Shown: piece by piece, positions 25,921 to 33,843 of the stretch
How the letters are laid out: each line of letters begins with the position of its first letter
How positions within the stretch are numbered: the stretch's first letter is position 1
Origin: Prosthecobacter debontii
Lineage (GTDB): Bacteria; Verrucomicrobiota; Verrucomicrobiia; Verrucomicrobiales; Verrucomicrobiaceae
Length of the DNA stretch: 42,759 nt
Direction of reading: 5' to 3'
Assembly: GCA_945860295.1 (NCBI GenBank)
Contig: CAMAQH010000034.1
Span: 1-42,759 of the forward strand
Made by a program: the position numbers and the translations under genes
The notes under the pieces: generated by a model
What the model was told of the DNA's origin: nothing
What the model saw: only the letters and a program-made list of their open reading frames with translations
Databases searched by the model: none

Positions 25921-26161
25921 ATGTCTGTGACCGAAAATATCCACCAACTCGAAGCGCGTGTCCTCTCTCTGGTGCGTGACGAAGTGCTCGAAACACCAGC
26001 TGGATTTACCGTCGAGTCTGACCTCTTCGACGCTGGACTCGACTCGATGGCCATCATGCAGCTCTTGCTTGTATTAGAGGAGCACTACGGCGTGGCCATC
26101 CCAGTCGGGATGCGTTTCGCGGGCCAATTTCAAAAATGGCAGAGCAATTACTGCGCTTCTA
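25921..26161 (+). pseudogene. acyl carrier protein, frameshifted
   Basis: From ATG 25921 the frame encodes an ACP: helix 1 (ARVLSLVRDEVLE), then the phosphopantetheine site DAGLDSMAIMQ (Ser42), then VLEEHYGVAIPVG. After IPVG the sense continues only in the next frame (SRANFKNGRAITALL), the usual ACP helix IV. Removing one base from the GGG run near 26108-26110 would restore it. The original frame runs on for over 50 nonsense codons. The ACP reading frame also lacks a stop before the condensation-like gene. It is the first gene of a decayed biosynthetic group. Confidence 0.75.
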
Positions 26162-26221
26162 GTGACCCAAGGGTATGCGGTGATCGAATCGTTAGAGTCC
26201 ATGGTCGAGTCGGCTTCAGTC

Positions 26222-27052
26222 ATGGCAACTGCCCCTCTTCCTCCCGAGTCTCCCTTCGACCGTCTGCCTCTGCGTGGCTGTGATTTCTTCACGCACGCCT
26301 TTGATGAGATACTGCGAAAGGGAGGGAAGGGCGGGCACATTGCGTGCTTATTCATCGAGCTAGATCACGCGCCCGACGTGCCGAGTTTGCGTAAACTGCT
26401 CGTCGATTTGCCGACGCTGTATCCATTTCCAATTCTCACGGCGCAGCTCAAGAAGCCCTCGTTCTTCTCATTGCCGATCTGGATGCCCGCAAATAATCCA
26501 CGTCCGCTACAGTTGCATCTTTGGTCGCAGACAGGCTCGCCAGGCGCACTCGCTGCGCATGGGGCAGATCGTTTCAGCGATCTCCAAACAAAGCTGGATG
26601 ACGTCATCAACACCTCCCTGCCGCAGCATGAAGACGGCTGGGAAAACGTGCGCTTTGATCTCGTCGAAAAAGCGGATGGCACCTGTGTCTTCGTCTTTTC
26701 ATGGAGTCATCTGATCATGGACGGCATTGGCGCAGAGTTCTTTCTCCTCGAACTAAATCGTTTGCTGGGTGGTGGTAAAAGCGAGCCTGTGCCCGCTTTT
26801 GATCTCACCGATCTGAATGATCCGCGCGGCTGGGGCGACCTATGGAAGACGGCCAAGGTCATACCGACATTTTTTGACAAAGTGATGAAGAAACCCTTTG
26901 AAGCGCTCGGCTCAACGAAACTTTCCGCAGGCCGCGCGCACTTCCAAATCATCACGCTTACTGAGGTGCAATCTGCTCGAGGCCGCACGTCTCAGCGCTG
27001 AGATCTCCGGTCCGCTGATCAACATGCTCTTTCACCTCGCCTGTGCCATGCG
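26222..27052 (+). pseudogene. condensation/WS-DGAT-like acyltransferase, frameshifted and truncated
   Basis: The frame resembles CoA/ACP-dependent condensation or wax-ester-synthase-type acyltransferases. It contains the catalytic HxxxDG motif in SWSHLIMDGIGAEFF and a preceding FVFSW strand, followed by a LLELNRLL helix. ATG 26222 is the likely original start (MATAPLPPESPF). Near 26965-26975 the sense jumps frame (to NLLEAARLSAEISGPLINML). Around 27052-27065 the homology passes straight into a different enzyme, so the C-terminal half has been deleted. It follows the broken ACP gene directly. With an ACP it would transfer an acyl group in polyketide, lipid or aryl-polyene-like synthesis. Confidence 0.65.
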
Positions 27053-27657
27053 CGGAGTGCTGCCGACCTACGCTTACAACGTGCCGCGTCGGCCCTTTGA
27101 TGATCTTATTTACGAGACGGCCCTGAAGTCCGGCGCACGCTTTATTTCCTGCCAAGTGAAGCTTGAACTCGGTGCCACCGAGCGTGGTGAAAAAGTGCCG
27201 AGTCTCGCTGCGGAGACGCTCACATTGGTTCCCGATTGGCATGGCAAGCAGCCGGATTTGTTGGTGGATGCCAGTGGCCGCCGCCGCTTGTTTGCGAAGC
27301 TTCTCGGACTCACGGCTAAAGTCGGCATGCGCAAGGATGTATCCCACTTTGCCCACTATGAAAACGTCACCATGCGGAATACCTCGACTGGTTCCGCGAG
27401 ATGTTGACGGCTTGGCAGGAGCTGGTGGACATTTTTTTTATGGAGGCCAAATTTTCGCCCTCCAGCGCACGGGCACTGAGATGTTTCGTCGTTTCCCCGG
27501 CAAGATCAGCATGATCATGCAGCGTCATTTCGAGAAGAATATTTCCGGCATGGCTGGCGGCGGACTCACCACGAATCCGTTCAGCCGAAATCTCCTCCGT
27601 TTCATGATTCGCTAAGGCATCTACGGTCATGAACCCGCAGACTTCGCTGTTGTTTAA
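27053..27657 (+). pseudogene. FAD-dependent oxidoreductase/halogenase-like, 5'-deleted and frameshifted
   Basis: The remaining sequence looks like the middle and end of a flavin-dependent monooxygenase/halogenase-type enzyme: YNVPRRPFDDLIYETALKSG, then LLVDASGRRRLFAKLLG (the second FAD-contact DASG region). It then continues in other frames: EYLDWFREMLTAWQELVDIF, and after a T8 run (27432-27439) YGGQIFALQRTGTEMFRRFPG. An in-frame TAA at 27613-27615 interrupts FMIR/GIYGHEPADFAVV before the likely natural stop at 27655-27657. The FAD-binding GxGxxG start is missing, lost in the same deletion that removed the acyltransferase end. At least two frameshifts plus one stop make it non-functional. Confidence 0.65.
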
Positions 27658-27666
27658 CGCGTCGTA

Positions 27667-28938
27667 TCACTCCTGAAACTCCTCTTTCTCCGGGATGCGT
27701 GAGAAGGCGATCTTCGTGCCAGAGAAGGTCTTCACCTGATTGGGCATAAAGCCGAGCGCGATGCTGTCGCGACCATAATGTTGGTTAAGCTTATCCATGA
27801 TTTTGGAAAGCTTCTCGCGCCGTATCAAATCGGCTGGTGGCGTCGGCTGCAGTTCCGTGAAAAGCTCCATTTGCTGAGGTTCCAGCGCGGACTGTAGATC
27901 ATGCACAGTGACGGCGATCTTTTTCACCCGTGCCCATCCCGCCTGCGCCATCACATCGGGCCACATGAGGTCGAGGTGATGCATCAGCGTAAACGTGTCT
28001 GATATAGGCTGAGGCAGTCTGACATAGGAGTCGCCACGAGCACGATCTTCCGCGCGGATGGACAAACTGATTCCCCTCGTCAAGTAGTCCGTGCGGCGCA
28101 GACGACTGGCCACTTTGGAAAGCAATCGCTTCGCCACGATCACGGCCTCTGGCGGTTTCCGAAACTCCGGTGCCAGTACATGACTGTGACCGATGCTGCG
28201 ATGCTCCGTGGCAAAGTGCCCCAAGTCCTGCCCATGCAACTCACGCCAGAAACGATCCCCACCCACGCCGCCCCAGATGTGATGCAACTGCTGAGAGGTC
28301 GCTGCCCAGAGCTGCTCGATACTTTGAATCCCGGCAGCATGAAAGCGCGGTTCCATACGCCGCCCGATGCCGCAAATGTCCGTCAGTTTCCAATCCGCGA
28401 TCCTGCCCGGCATGTCGTGCAGATGCAGCACGGTCAGGCCATCTGGCTTCTGGATGTCGCTCGCCAGCTTTGCTAAAAATCGGCTCGGAGCGATGCCGAC
28501 GGAACAGGTGATGAGATCGCCCACATTTTTTCTGATCCCCGCTTTGATCTGCTTCGCCAGAGCCACCGCCACCGTCTCGTCTTGATGACGCGAATCTAGA
28601 AGCAAACCCATCTCATCGATGGAACCCACCACCTCGATGGGGTAGTGCTGCTCGATCTCCGTCTTGATCCGCTCGTGGTAGTCAACATAGAGCGAGTGGC
28701 TCGCCTCTACCAAAATCAGCCCCGGACACATGCGCCGCGCATCGCCGATGTTGGTGCCGGTTTTGACGCCGAATTTCTTCGCCTGATAGCTCGCCGCGAT
28801 TGCACAAGTCGCGTCTGAAATCATCGGCACTATCGCGACGGGCCGGCCCCGCAACTTAGGCTTCTCCTGCTGCTCCACGCTGGCGAAGTAGCTGTTCAGA
28901 TCGAGGAAAAGCCAGCGCAGGGCAGGGGATGAAATCAA
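27667..28938 (-). CDS. dinB: Y-family DNA polymerase (DinB/Pol IV-like)
   Basis: A translesion polymerase of about 423 residues. Catalytic metal ligands are in WLFLDLNSYFASVEQ and GSIDEMGLLLDS. The palm motif CAIAASYQAKKFGVKTGT, the helix-hairpin region (LTDICGIGRRMEPR) and the little-finger part are present. It diverges from E. coli Pol IV, with a long little finger and no obvious clamp-binding tail. I prefer TTG 28938 as start, because GAGGAG lies seven bases upstream; GTG 28947 would have its ribosome site abutting the start codon. A perfect hairpin (28937-28966) covers this start region. No recA/lexA context is seen. Confidence 0.9.
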   Translation of the reverse strand: MISSPALRWLFLDLNSYFASVEQQEKPKLRGRPVAIVPMISDATCAIAASYQAKKFGVKTGTNIGDARRMCPGLILVEASHSLYVDYHERIKTEIEQHYPIEVVGSIDEMGLLLDSRHQDETVAVALAKQIKAGIRKNVGDLITCSVGIAPSRFLAKLASDIQKPDGLTVLHLHDMPGRIADWKLTDICGIGRRMEPRFHAAGIQSIEQLWAATSQQLHHIWGGVGGDRFWRELHGQDLGHFATEHRSIGHSHVLAPEFRKPPEAVIVAKRLLSKVASRLRRTDYLTRGISLSIRAEDRARGDSYVRLPQPISDTFTLMHHLDLMWPDVMAQAGWARVKKIAVTVHDLQSALEPQQMELFTELQPTPPADLIRREKLSKIMDKLNQHYGRDSIALGFMPNQVKTFSGTKIAFSRIPEKEEFQE

Positions 28939-28966
28939 ATCGGGCACTCCTCAGAGTGCCCGATTT
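28937..28966 (-). promoter_or_regulatory. perfect hairpin over the dinB ribosome-binding site and start
   Basis: AAATCGGGCACTC (28937-28949) and GAGTGCCCGATTT (28954-28966) form 13 bp with a four-base loop. In the dinB mRNA, the GAGGAG ribosome site spans the loop and the adjoining stem, and the proposed TTG start (28936-28938) lies at the stem base. Formation would block initiation. It could also act as a terminator for the esterase transcript from upstream, but no strong T-run follows. Confidence 0.6.
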
Positions 28967-29014
28967 GTTATAGTGTTCAAGAGAACATTTATGTGTTACT
29001 CCGCCCGAGTGCTC

Positions 29015-29965
29015 TCACTTCTTGAGCGTTTTGATCAGGTACTCAGTCGTGGTCTTCGACGTCGCGTCCGTCACACCTGGATAAAACAATTCACAGGCCA
29101 CGCCGTTGGCTTTGCAATGCTCCTGAAGTTTCACGCCGAAGTTTGATGTGTGCGTCGGGTCACTTTGATCCTGGCCCAAAGCAGGCGGCACGCTGTAAGA
29201 CATGTAAATGGCCGGATCATCAGACGTGACCAGCGCATAAGGCGAGTACTCCGCGATCCACGGCAGGATTTTTTCTCGAGCTGCGATGAAGGCATCAAAG
29301 TTCGGATAATCCTCCTTCTTCAAGAATGCGTGACCGCCGTACTTACTGTTCGGCGTCCATTCCCGCATCTGCTGCGGGTCCAGCGTCGTCTGTGCACCGA
29401 TCACCGCTGCGCACCACAAGCGCGTCGATTCACGGGCAATCGGGTCGCTGCTCTTCGCATCCGCCATGTCAGGATGGAAAGCCAGCCACAAGCTGGAACA
29501 AGCACCCGCTGAGCCACCGCTGGCTCCGATGCGTTGTTTGTCGATGTTCCACTCCGCCGCCTTGCTGCGGATGGTTTGGAGCGCGCGTGCTGCATCATGC
29601 AGCGGAGCCTTCACTGGCGGCACCACGTCCTGCGCCTGCGAGATGTAGCGGTAGTTGATCGACACCACTGAGATGCCCTCTTTCAAAAACGGCTCTACGG
29701 CGATCCCCGCCTTGTCCCCACCCATCCAGCCACCACCGTGGATGAAGAATAGCACCGGCGTCGGCTTGGCCGACTTCGCCTGCCAGAAATCGAAGACATC
29801 GCGCTCGAACTCCCCATAGCGCACATTCGCCTGAGTTGGTGGCGGGTTTTTTGGATAAATTTTCTTGGCCGGAGCCGCCTGCTTCGGCGCTTCAGCTTTA
29901 TTAGCAGGTGTGTCAGCAGCAAAGGCAATGCTGGTAAGCAGGAGGAGTGTGAGTGTTCGTTTCAT
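29015..29965 (-). CDS. secreted alpha/beta-hydrolase (esterase/lipase-like), copy 2
   Basis: An exported hydrolase of about 316 residues. ATG 29965 is chosen because a signal peptide begins there (MKRTLTLLLLTSIAFAADT); the longer frame from 30013 adds nothing conserved. Oxyanion motif HGGGW (76-80) and nucleophile elbow GASGGSAG (Ser152) mark the HSL/BD-FAE-type esterases. It is a clear paralogue of the gene at 30425-31381: both share HGGGW..GDK, VSINYRY, DKQRIGASGGSAGACSSL and ARESTRLWCAAV. A Pro/Lys/Ala linker follows the signal. The tandem copies flank a small membrane protein gene. Substrates may be acylated glycans, judging from the sulfatase neighbour. Confidence 0.88.
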   Translation of the reverse strand: MKRTLTLLLLTSIAFAADTPANKAEAPKQAAPAKKIYPKNPPPTQANVRYGEFERDVFDFWQAKSAKPTPVLFFIHGGGWMGGDKAGIAVEPFLKEGISVVSINYRYISQAQDVVPPVKAPLHDAARALQTIRSKAAEWNIDKQRIGASGGSAGACSSLWLAFHPDMADAKSSDPIARESTRLWCAAVIGAQTTLDPQQMREWTPNSKYGGHAFLKKEDYPNFDAFIAAREKILPWIAEYSPYALVTSDDPAIYMSYSVPPALGQDQSDPTHTSNFGVKLQEHCKANGVACELFYPGVTDATSKTTTEYLIKTLKK

Positions 29966-30017
29966 GGTGGCGGTTAATAACGGATTCAAGACGGTCGATC
30001 TGACTGCATTCATTAAT

Positions 30018-30418
30018 CTACAATATCGGATTTCTTTGAGGCCAGTTCACCCAAGGAAACACCAATGCGAGAAATGAAAGGAAATAGGCCAGACCCATCA
30101 TCCCTTGTTCTGGTTCTTCCGTTTCTGGATGTATTACCTCGTGAGTTAGTCCCAGGTCTTCTGCACAAAATATAGTGACAATTCCTGCCGCTGTTATGAG
30201 CGGTGAAAAAATCTAATTCGACTCCACAAGCAACGCAGAACTGGTATCCGCAAAGGCAATCCAACAACGAATGCCATCCCAACAAAGATAAGGCTAACGA
30301 TTCCCGCTAGGAATGGCTGGATGATGCTTTCAAGACCACCGTGGAAGTCTGTCCTGAGCCAGACGGTCATGTAAACGATCCAACCCACAGCCGCGCCCAT
30401 CATGATACGAAGCAACAT
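30018..30418 (-). pseudogene. small integral membrane protein, frameshifted
   Basis: Frame one from ATG 30418 encodes two membrane segments (MMGAAVGWIVYMTVWL and FLAGIVSLIFVGMAFVVGLP), then stops soon after. In another frame, from about 30205 down to a TAG at 30018-30020, the sequence reads ITAAGIVTIFCAEDLGL, a polar Glu-rich stretch, and MGLAYFLSFLALVFPWVNWP, a third and fourth hydrophobic segment. Adding one T to the T6 run (A6 on the plus strand, 30206-30211) joins them into one protein of about 134 residues. It starts 6 bases after the upstream esterase stop. I do not recognise the family. The lesion is in a homopolymer, so a sequencing error is possible and the gene may be intact. Confidence 0.6.
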
Positions 30419-30424
30419 GCGATG

Positions 30425-31381
30425 CTACTTCTTCAATGTGGCGATCAGGAATTCCGCGATCGACTTGTGTTTCACGTTGAGCGCACCGGGATAAACGAGT
30501 TCGCATTCGGTGCCGATGGACTGGCAGTGTTCCTGAAGTTTGACGCCGTAGTTCGCGGTGTGCGTGGGGTCTTTCTGGGGCTGACCTATGGCGGGGGCCA
30601 ATGAGTAAAGAAGATACACGGCGGGGTCGTCTTTGCTGACGTGCTCGTAGGGGGAATACATCTTGATCCACTTCAGCACGGACTCGCGCTTTTCCAGGAA
30701 CTCAGCGAAGCGGGTGTCGCGGGTTTTTTTATCATTCGGGTCCATGAAACCAAAGGCGTGGCCCCCGTAACGGCTGTTCGGCGTCCATTCGATGAGTTGC
30801 TTCGGATCGAGCGAAGTCTGTGCACCATTCACCGCTGCGCACCAGAGGCGGGTGGATTCACGGGCGATGGGATCGCTACTCTTGGGATCGGCCATGTCGT
30901 CGTGGAAGGCGAGATAGAGGCTGCTGCACGCTCCGGCGCTGCCGCCACTGGCACCGATGCGCTGCTTGTCGAGGTTCCACTCACCCGCCTTGCTGCGGAC
31001 GAACTGGAGGGCGCGTGCGGCATCTGCCAGGGGCCACTCGACAGGTGGCATCACGCTGGCAAGCTGCGCCTGCCAAGAGTAACGGTAGTTGATGGAGACG
31101 ACGGAGATGCCGGCCTTGATGCAGGCTTCGAGTTCTCCTGGATTGGCCTTATCACCTGACACCCAGCCACCTCCGTGAATGAAGAAAAGCAGCGGTGTAG
31201 GCTTGGTGGACGCAGCTTTGTAGAAGTCGAGCACCTGCCGCTCATGAGTGCCATAGGCGACATTCGCCACTGTGGGAGCGCGCGTCGGCGTTGGAGCCGG
31301 CTTTGCTGCTGGCACGGGTGTCTGCGCAGAGGCCGAAAGGACGCAGAGGACAGAAAGGAAGGAGGCGATGATTGGATGCAT
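30425..31381 (-). CDS. secreted alpha/beta-hydrolase (esterase/lipase-like), copy 1
   Basis: A 318-residue exported esterase-like hydrolase with signal MHPIIASFLSVLCVLSASAQ, a short Pro/Ala/Thr-rich linker, oxyanion motif HGGGW (69-73) and nucleophile elbow GASGGSAG (Ser148). Likely acid/base residues lie in the C-terminal part (DDPAVYLLYS, then the TLKK end), but I cannot assign them certainly. It is the paralogue of the gene at 29015. It has an insert around FMDPNDKKTRDTR that the other lacks. It follows the sulfatase gene by 23 bases and precedes the membrane protein gene by 6, so a sulfatase-esterase-membrane protein-esterase operon is likely. Confidence 0.88.
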   Translation of the reverse strand: MHPIIASFLSVLCVLSASAQTPVPAAKPAPTPTRAPTVANVAYGTHERQVLDFYKAASTKPTPLLFFIHGGGWVSGDKANPGELEACIKAGISVVSINYRYSWQAQLASVMPPVEWPLADAARALQFVRSKAGEWNLDKQRIGASGGSAGACSSLYLAFHDDMADPKSSDPIARESTRLWCAAVNGAQTSLDPKQLIEWTPNSRYGGHAFGFMDPNDKKTRDTRFAEFLEKRESVLKWIKMYSPYEHVSKDDPAVYLLYSLAPAIGQPQKDPTHTANYGVKLQEHCQSIGTECELVYPGALNVKHKSIAEFLIATLKK

Positions 31382-31404
31382 GACGGGAAGAAAACGGGGT
31401 TGGT

Positions 31405-32754
31405 TCAGAGTTTCTTCTTGGCGGCTTTTTTCTTCCCTGCCTTCTTCTCAACGAGTGGCCAGTCAAGATGATCGACGCGCATAGATTTCATGAGTGAATC
31501 GGCTTTGGCGACGAGGTCAGGCTTCTCAGCAGCAAGGTCCTTCGACTCACTGAGATCTGTGGCGAGATCGTAAAGCTCGATGGGCTTCGCAGGGCCATTG
31601 CGGACCGCTTTCCAATCACCAAAACGCACGGCCTGGAGAGATGCACCTTCGTGGAGTTCCCAGTAGAAGGCGTCGCGCTTGGGTGCTGAGCCGCCTTTGA
31701 GCAGGGTGACGATGGAGTGGCCGTCGTGCGGTGATTTGAGTTCGGCTCTGGCAAGTTCAGCGGCGGTGGGCAGAAAATCCCAGAAGGCCCACGGCTCTTC
31801 ACTCACGCGACCCGCTGGCACTTGCCCCGGCCAGCGTGCGATGCCGGCCTGACGCAGCCCGCCTTCATAGAGCGAGCGTTTGAAGCCGCGCAGCTTGCCG
31901 CCCATGGACTGGTCGAAGAGCTTCCCAACTTCCGAGTTCGGTTCAAAGGAGGCGCCATTGTCGCCGGAGAAGAGGACGAGCGTGTTGTCATCCACCTTGA
32001 GTTCCTTCAGCAGATCCATGAGACGACCGACATCACTGTCGAGACGCGTAACCATGGCGGCATAGGTCTTCTGCAATTTCGTCCACGGCCTGTCTTTGTA
32101 GAGGCCGAGGTCGTCGATCTCAAAGCTGCCATGCGGCAATGTGATGGCGTGGAAGAGGAAGAATGGGCCGCCTACATGAGCACGCACCCAGTCGCGCGTG
32201 TCTTGGCCGATCAAATCGATGGCGTAGGTCTTGCCGTCGAGTTCGACGCGCTGGTCATCGTTCCAGAGATACTTCGGGAAGTAGCTGTGCGCATGGCGTT
32301 GGCAATTGTAGCCATAGAAGTGATCGAAGCCTTTTTTGAGCGGACTGCCCGAGGTGTCGAACATGCCCATGCCCCACTTGCCGGTGCAGGCGGTGGCGTA
32401 GCCCGCATTCTTGAGCACCTGCGCGGCAGTGACGGTTTCCGCTGGCAGCGGCTTCTGGCCTTCAGGTTGGATCTCACGGTTCGCGCGTATCGGGCAGTGG
32501 CCCATGTGCAAGCCCGTCATTAGGGAGGATCTCGACGGCGCACAAACACTCGTGCCTGAGTAGAGCTGTGGAAACTTCGTCCCCTCCGACGCCAGGCGGT
32601 CGAGGTTCGGCGTCTGAATCAGCTTCTGTCCGTAGCAGCCAAGATCACCCTGCGCGAGATCGTCACAGAGAATGAAGATGATGTTGGGTTTCTTGGCAGC
32701 GCAAAGGGAAGAGCAGACAAACAGCGAGATGGCTAAAAGGTGGAAGGCTTTCAT
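31405..32754 (-). CDS. secreted formylglycine-dependent sulfatase
   Basis: A 449-residue type I sulfatase that removes sulfate esters, probably from polysaccharides or glycosaminoglycans. The signal peptide is followed by [19 protein letters not shown] (metal-binding Asp pair) and the maturation signature [11 protein letters not shown], where Cys71 would be oxidised to formylglycine. [11 protein letters not shown] supplies the second metal site, and GKWGMGMFD the usual basic region. The C-terminus ends in a Lys-rich tail ([13 protein letters not shown]). It heads a likely operon with two esterases. No anaerobic or FGE-type maturase lies in the window. A C-terminal remnant of another sulfatase is just upstream. 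Confidence 0.92.
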   Translation of the reverse strand: MKAFHLLAISLFVCSSLCAAKKPNIIFILCDDLAQGDLGCYGQKLIQTPNLDRLASEGTKFPQLYSGTSVCAPSRSSLMTGLHMGHCPIRANREIQPEGQKPLPAETVTAAQVLKNAGYATACTGKWGMGMFDTSGSPLKKGFDHFYGYNCQRHAHSYFPKYLWNDDQRVELDGKTYAIDLIGQDTRDWVRAHVGGPFFLFHAITLPHGSFEIDDLGLYKDRPWTKLQKTYAAMVTRLDSDVGRLMDLLKELKVDDNTLVLFSGDNGASFEPNSEVGKLFDQSMGGKLRGFKRSLYEGGLRQAGIARWPGQVPAGRVSEEPWAFWDFLPTAAELARAELKSPHDGHSIVTLLKGGSAPKRDAFYWELHEGASLQAVRFGDWKAVRNGPAKPIELYDLATDLSESKDLAAEKPDLVAKADSLMKSMRVDHLDWPLVEKKAGKKKAAKKKL

Positions 32755-32805
32755 GGTCGGCCCACTTTAACGCGCTGCCCTTCATGATCTGACATGGAAA
32801 GCATG

Positions 32806-33060
32806 CTACTCCGCTGACACTTGCTTCGCCTTTGATCTAACGCCGTGCCAGAGGTCGTATTGAGGGTCGGCGTAGGTTTGGAAAAAGGTGTCGAGCTTCG
32901 CAGACATCTCGCGTGTTGTGGCCTCTGTGCCGGGTTGGCCGAAGAGATTGAAGTGCTCCTGTGGGTCCGCCAGCATGTCTTAGAGTTCATGTGGGCTATC
33001 TGGATGCCGATGCCGATACTTCCAGCGATCACCACGCACTGCGCGACGGGTTTCCACTGA
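32806..33060 (-). pseudogene. C-terminal remnant of a second sulfatase
   Basis: In one minus-strand frame this reads VETRRAVRGDRWKYRHRHPD, then SPHEL, a TAA where Tyr is expected, then DMLADPQEHFNLFGQPGTEA and DTFFQTYADPQYDLW, to a natural stop at 32806-32808. The pattern (R-xVRxxRWKYxxx...ELYDLxxDPxExxNL) is the standard C-terminal end of sulfatases. Everything upstream (catalytic domain) is gone; stop codons precede the fragment at 33061. It differs from the C-terminus of the intact neighbour, so it is a remnant of a distinct sulfatase gene, not a duplicated tail. Confidence 0.7.
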
Positions 33061-33233
33061 TTAGAAGACGGTGTTGTCACATGTAGTGAGTTCATCGCAG
33101 GAACTCAGAATCAAATCATCAAGCCAAGCAGCGATGCCTGATCAAGCGCAGGAAGTTACATGAAAGCCTGACGAAGTAGTGCGGTGGAAATGATCGGGAA
33201 ACAGTGTCTGCCGAAGCATGAGCAACCCTCAGC

Positions 33234-33836
33234 TTAACGGCGGAAGCCTTGCACTCGCGTGTACATTTCTTCAAGCATGGGTGCCAGGTCCATCTTGGTT
33301 TTAAGGGGTGCCTCACGTAGAAACATGATGGGATCATCTGCGATCATGCTTTCCATGAACTCGCGATCTTTGTCTGCCGCAGGTTCGCTTTCCTTTTTGA
33401 TGGGTTCACCGCGCTGGCCTTTCATGTCGCCTCTCATAGGGCCTATGAGCTTCTTGCGTTCTTCGAGTGGCATGGCTTTGAGACCTTTGTCGATGGTGTC
33501 GAGCAGTGGATCGACGGTGCGGTTCACATACTCTTTCTGTTCCTCCTCAGTGAGCGAGGTGAAGAACTTGTTCATCAACTCCTGTGCATCCTCACGCAGG
33601 GCTTTACGCTGACTGGGATCAAGGCGGTTGTAGTTGGTGACCACTTGGATCATGTAGCGCTGTCTAGCATCGTGGGAGGTGACGGAACCTTTTAGCCAAG
33701 GCGTCTCATCGATCAGTTTCAGCACCTTTCCCGGCCAGGAGACAAGATCATCTGTCTGCTGCATGACGATGGTGACAACGCTCCAGATGACTGCCAGAAA
33801 AATGGCAGCGGTGATCCAGATGCGTTGACGTGTCAT
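33234..33836 (-). CDS. single-pass membrane hypothetical protein in murJ operon
   Basis: A 200-residue protein I do not recognise. ATG 33836 is taken as start; it lies seven bases past the murJ stop. An N-terminal membrane anchor (IWITAAIFLAVIWSVVTIVM, about 6-25) precedes a charged, helix-rich extracytoplasmic domain (YMIQVVTNYNRLDPSQRKAL, KEYVNRTVDPLLDTIDKGL). A Lys/Glu-rich loop and a C-terminal segment follow (MIADDPIMFLREAPLKTKMD). The placement at the end of lysS-sua5-murJ suggests a role linked to the envelope, but nothing in the sequence proves it. I see no terminator right after it. Confidence 0.75.
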   Translation of the reverse strand: MTRQRIWITAAIFLAVIWSVVTIVMQQTDDLVSWPGKVLKLIDETPWLKGSVTSHDARQRYMIQVVTNYNRLDPSQRKALREDAQELMNKFFTSLTEEEQKEYVNRTVDPLLDTIDKGLKAMPLEERKKLIGPMRGDMKGQRGEPIKKESEPAADKDREFMESMIADDPIMFLREAPLKTKMDLAPMLEEMYTRVQGFRR

Positions 33837-33843
33837 GGTCAGA

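Noticed and set aside
30013..30285. 90-residue minus-strand ORF
   Set aside because: It is the wrong frame across the broken membrane-protein gene; the hydrophobic segments are in the other two frames.
31822..32523. 233-residue plus-strand ORF
   Set aside because: Antisense to the sulfatase, whose catalytic motifs are intact.
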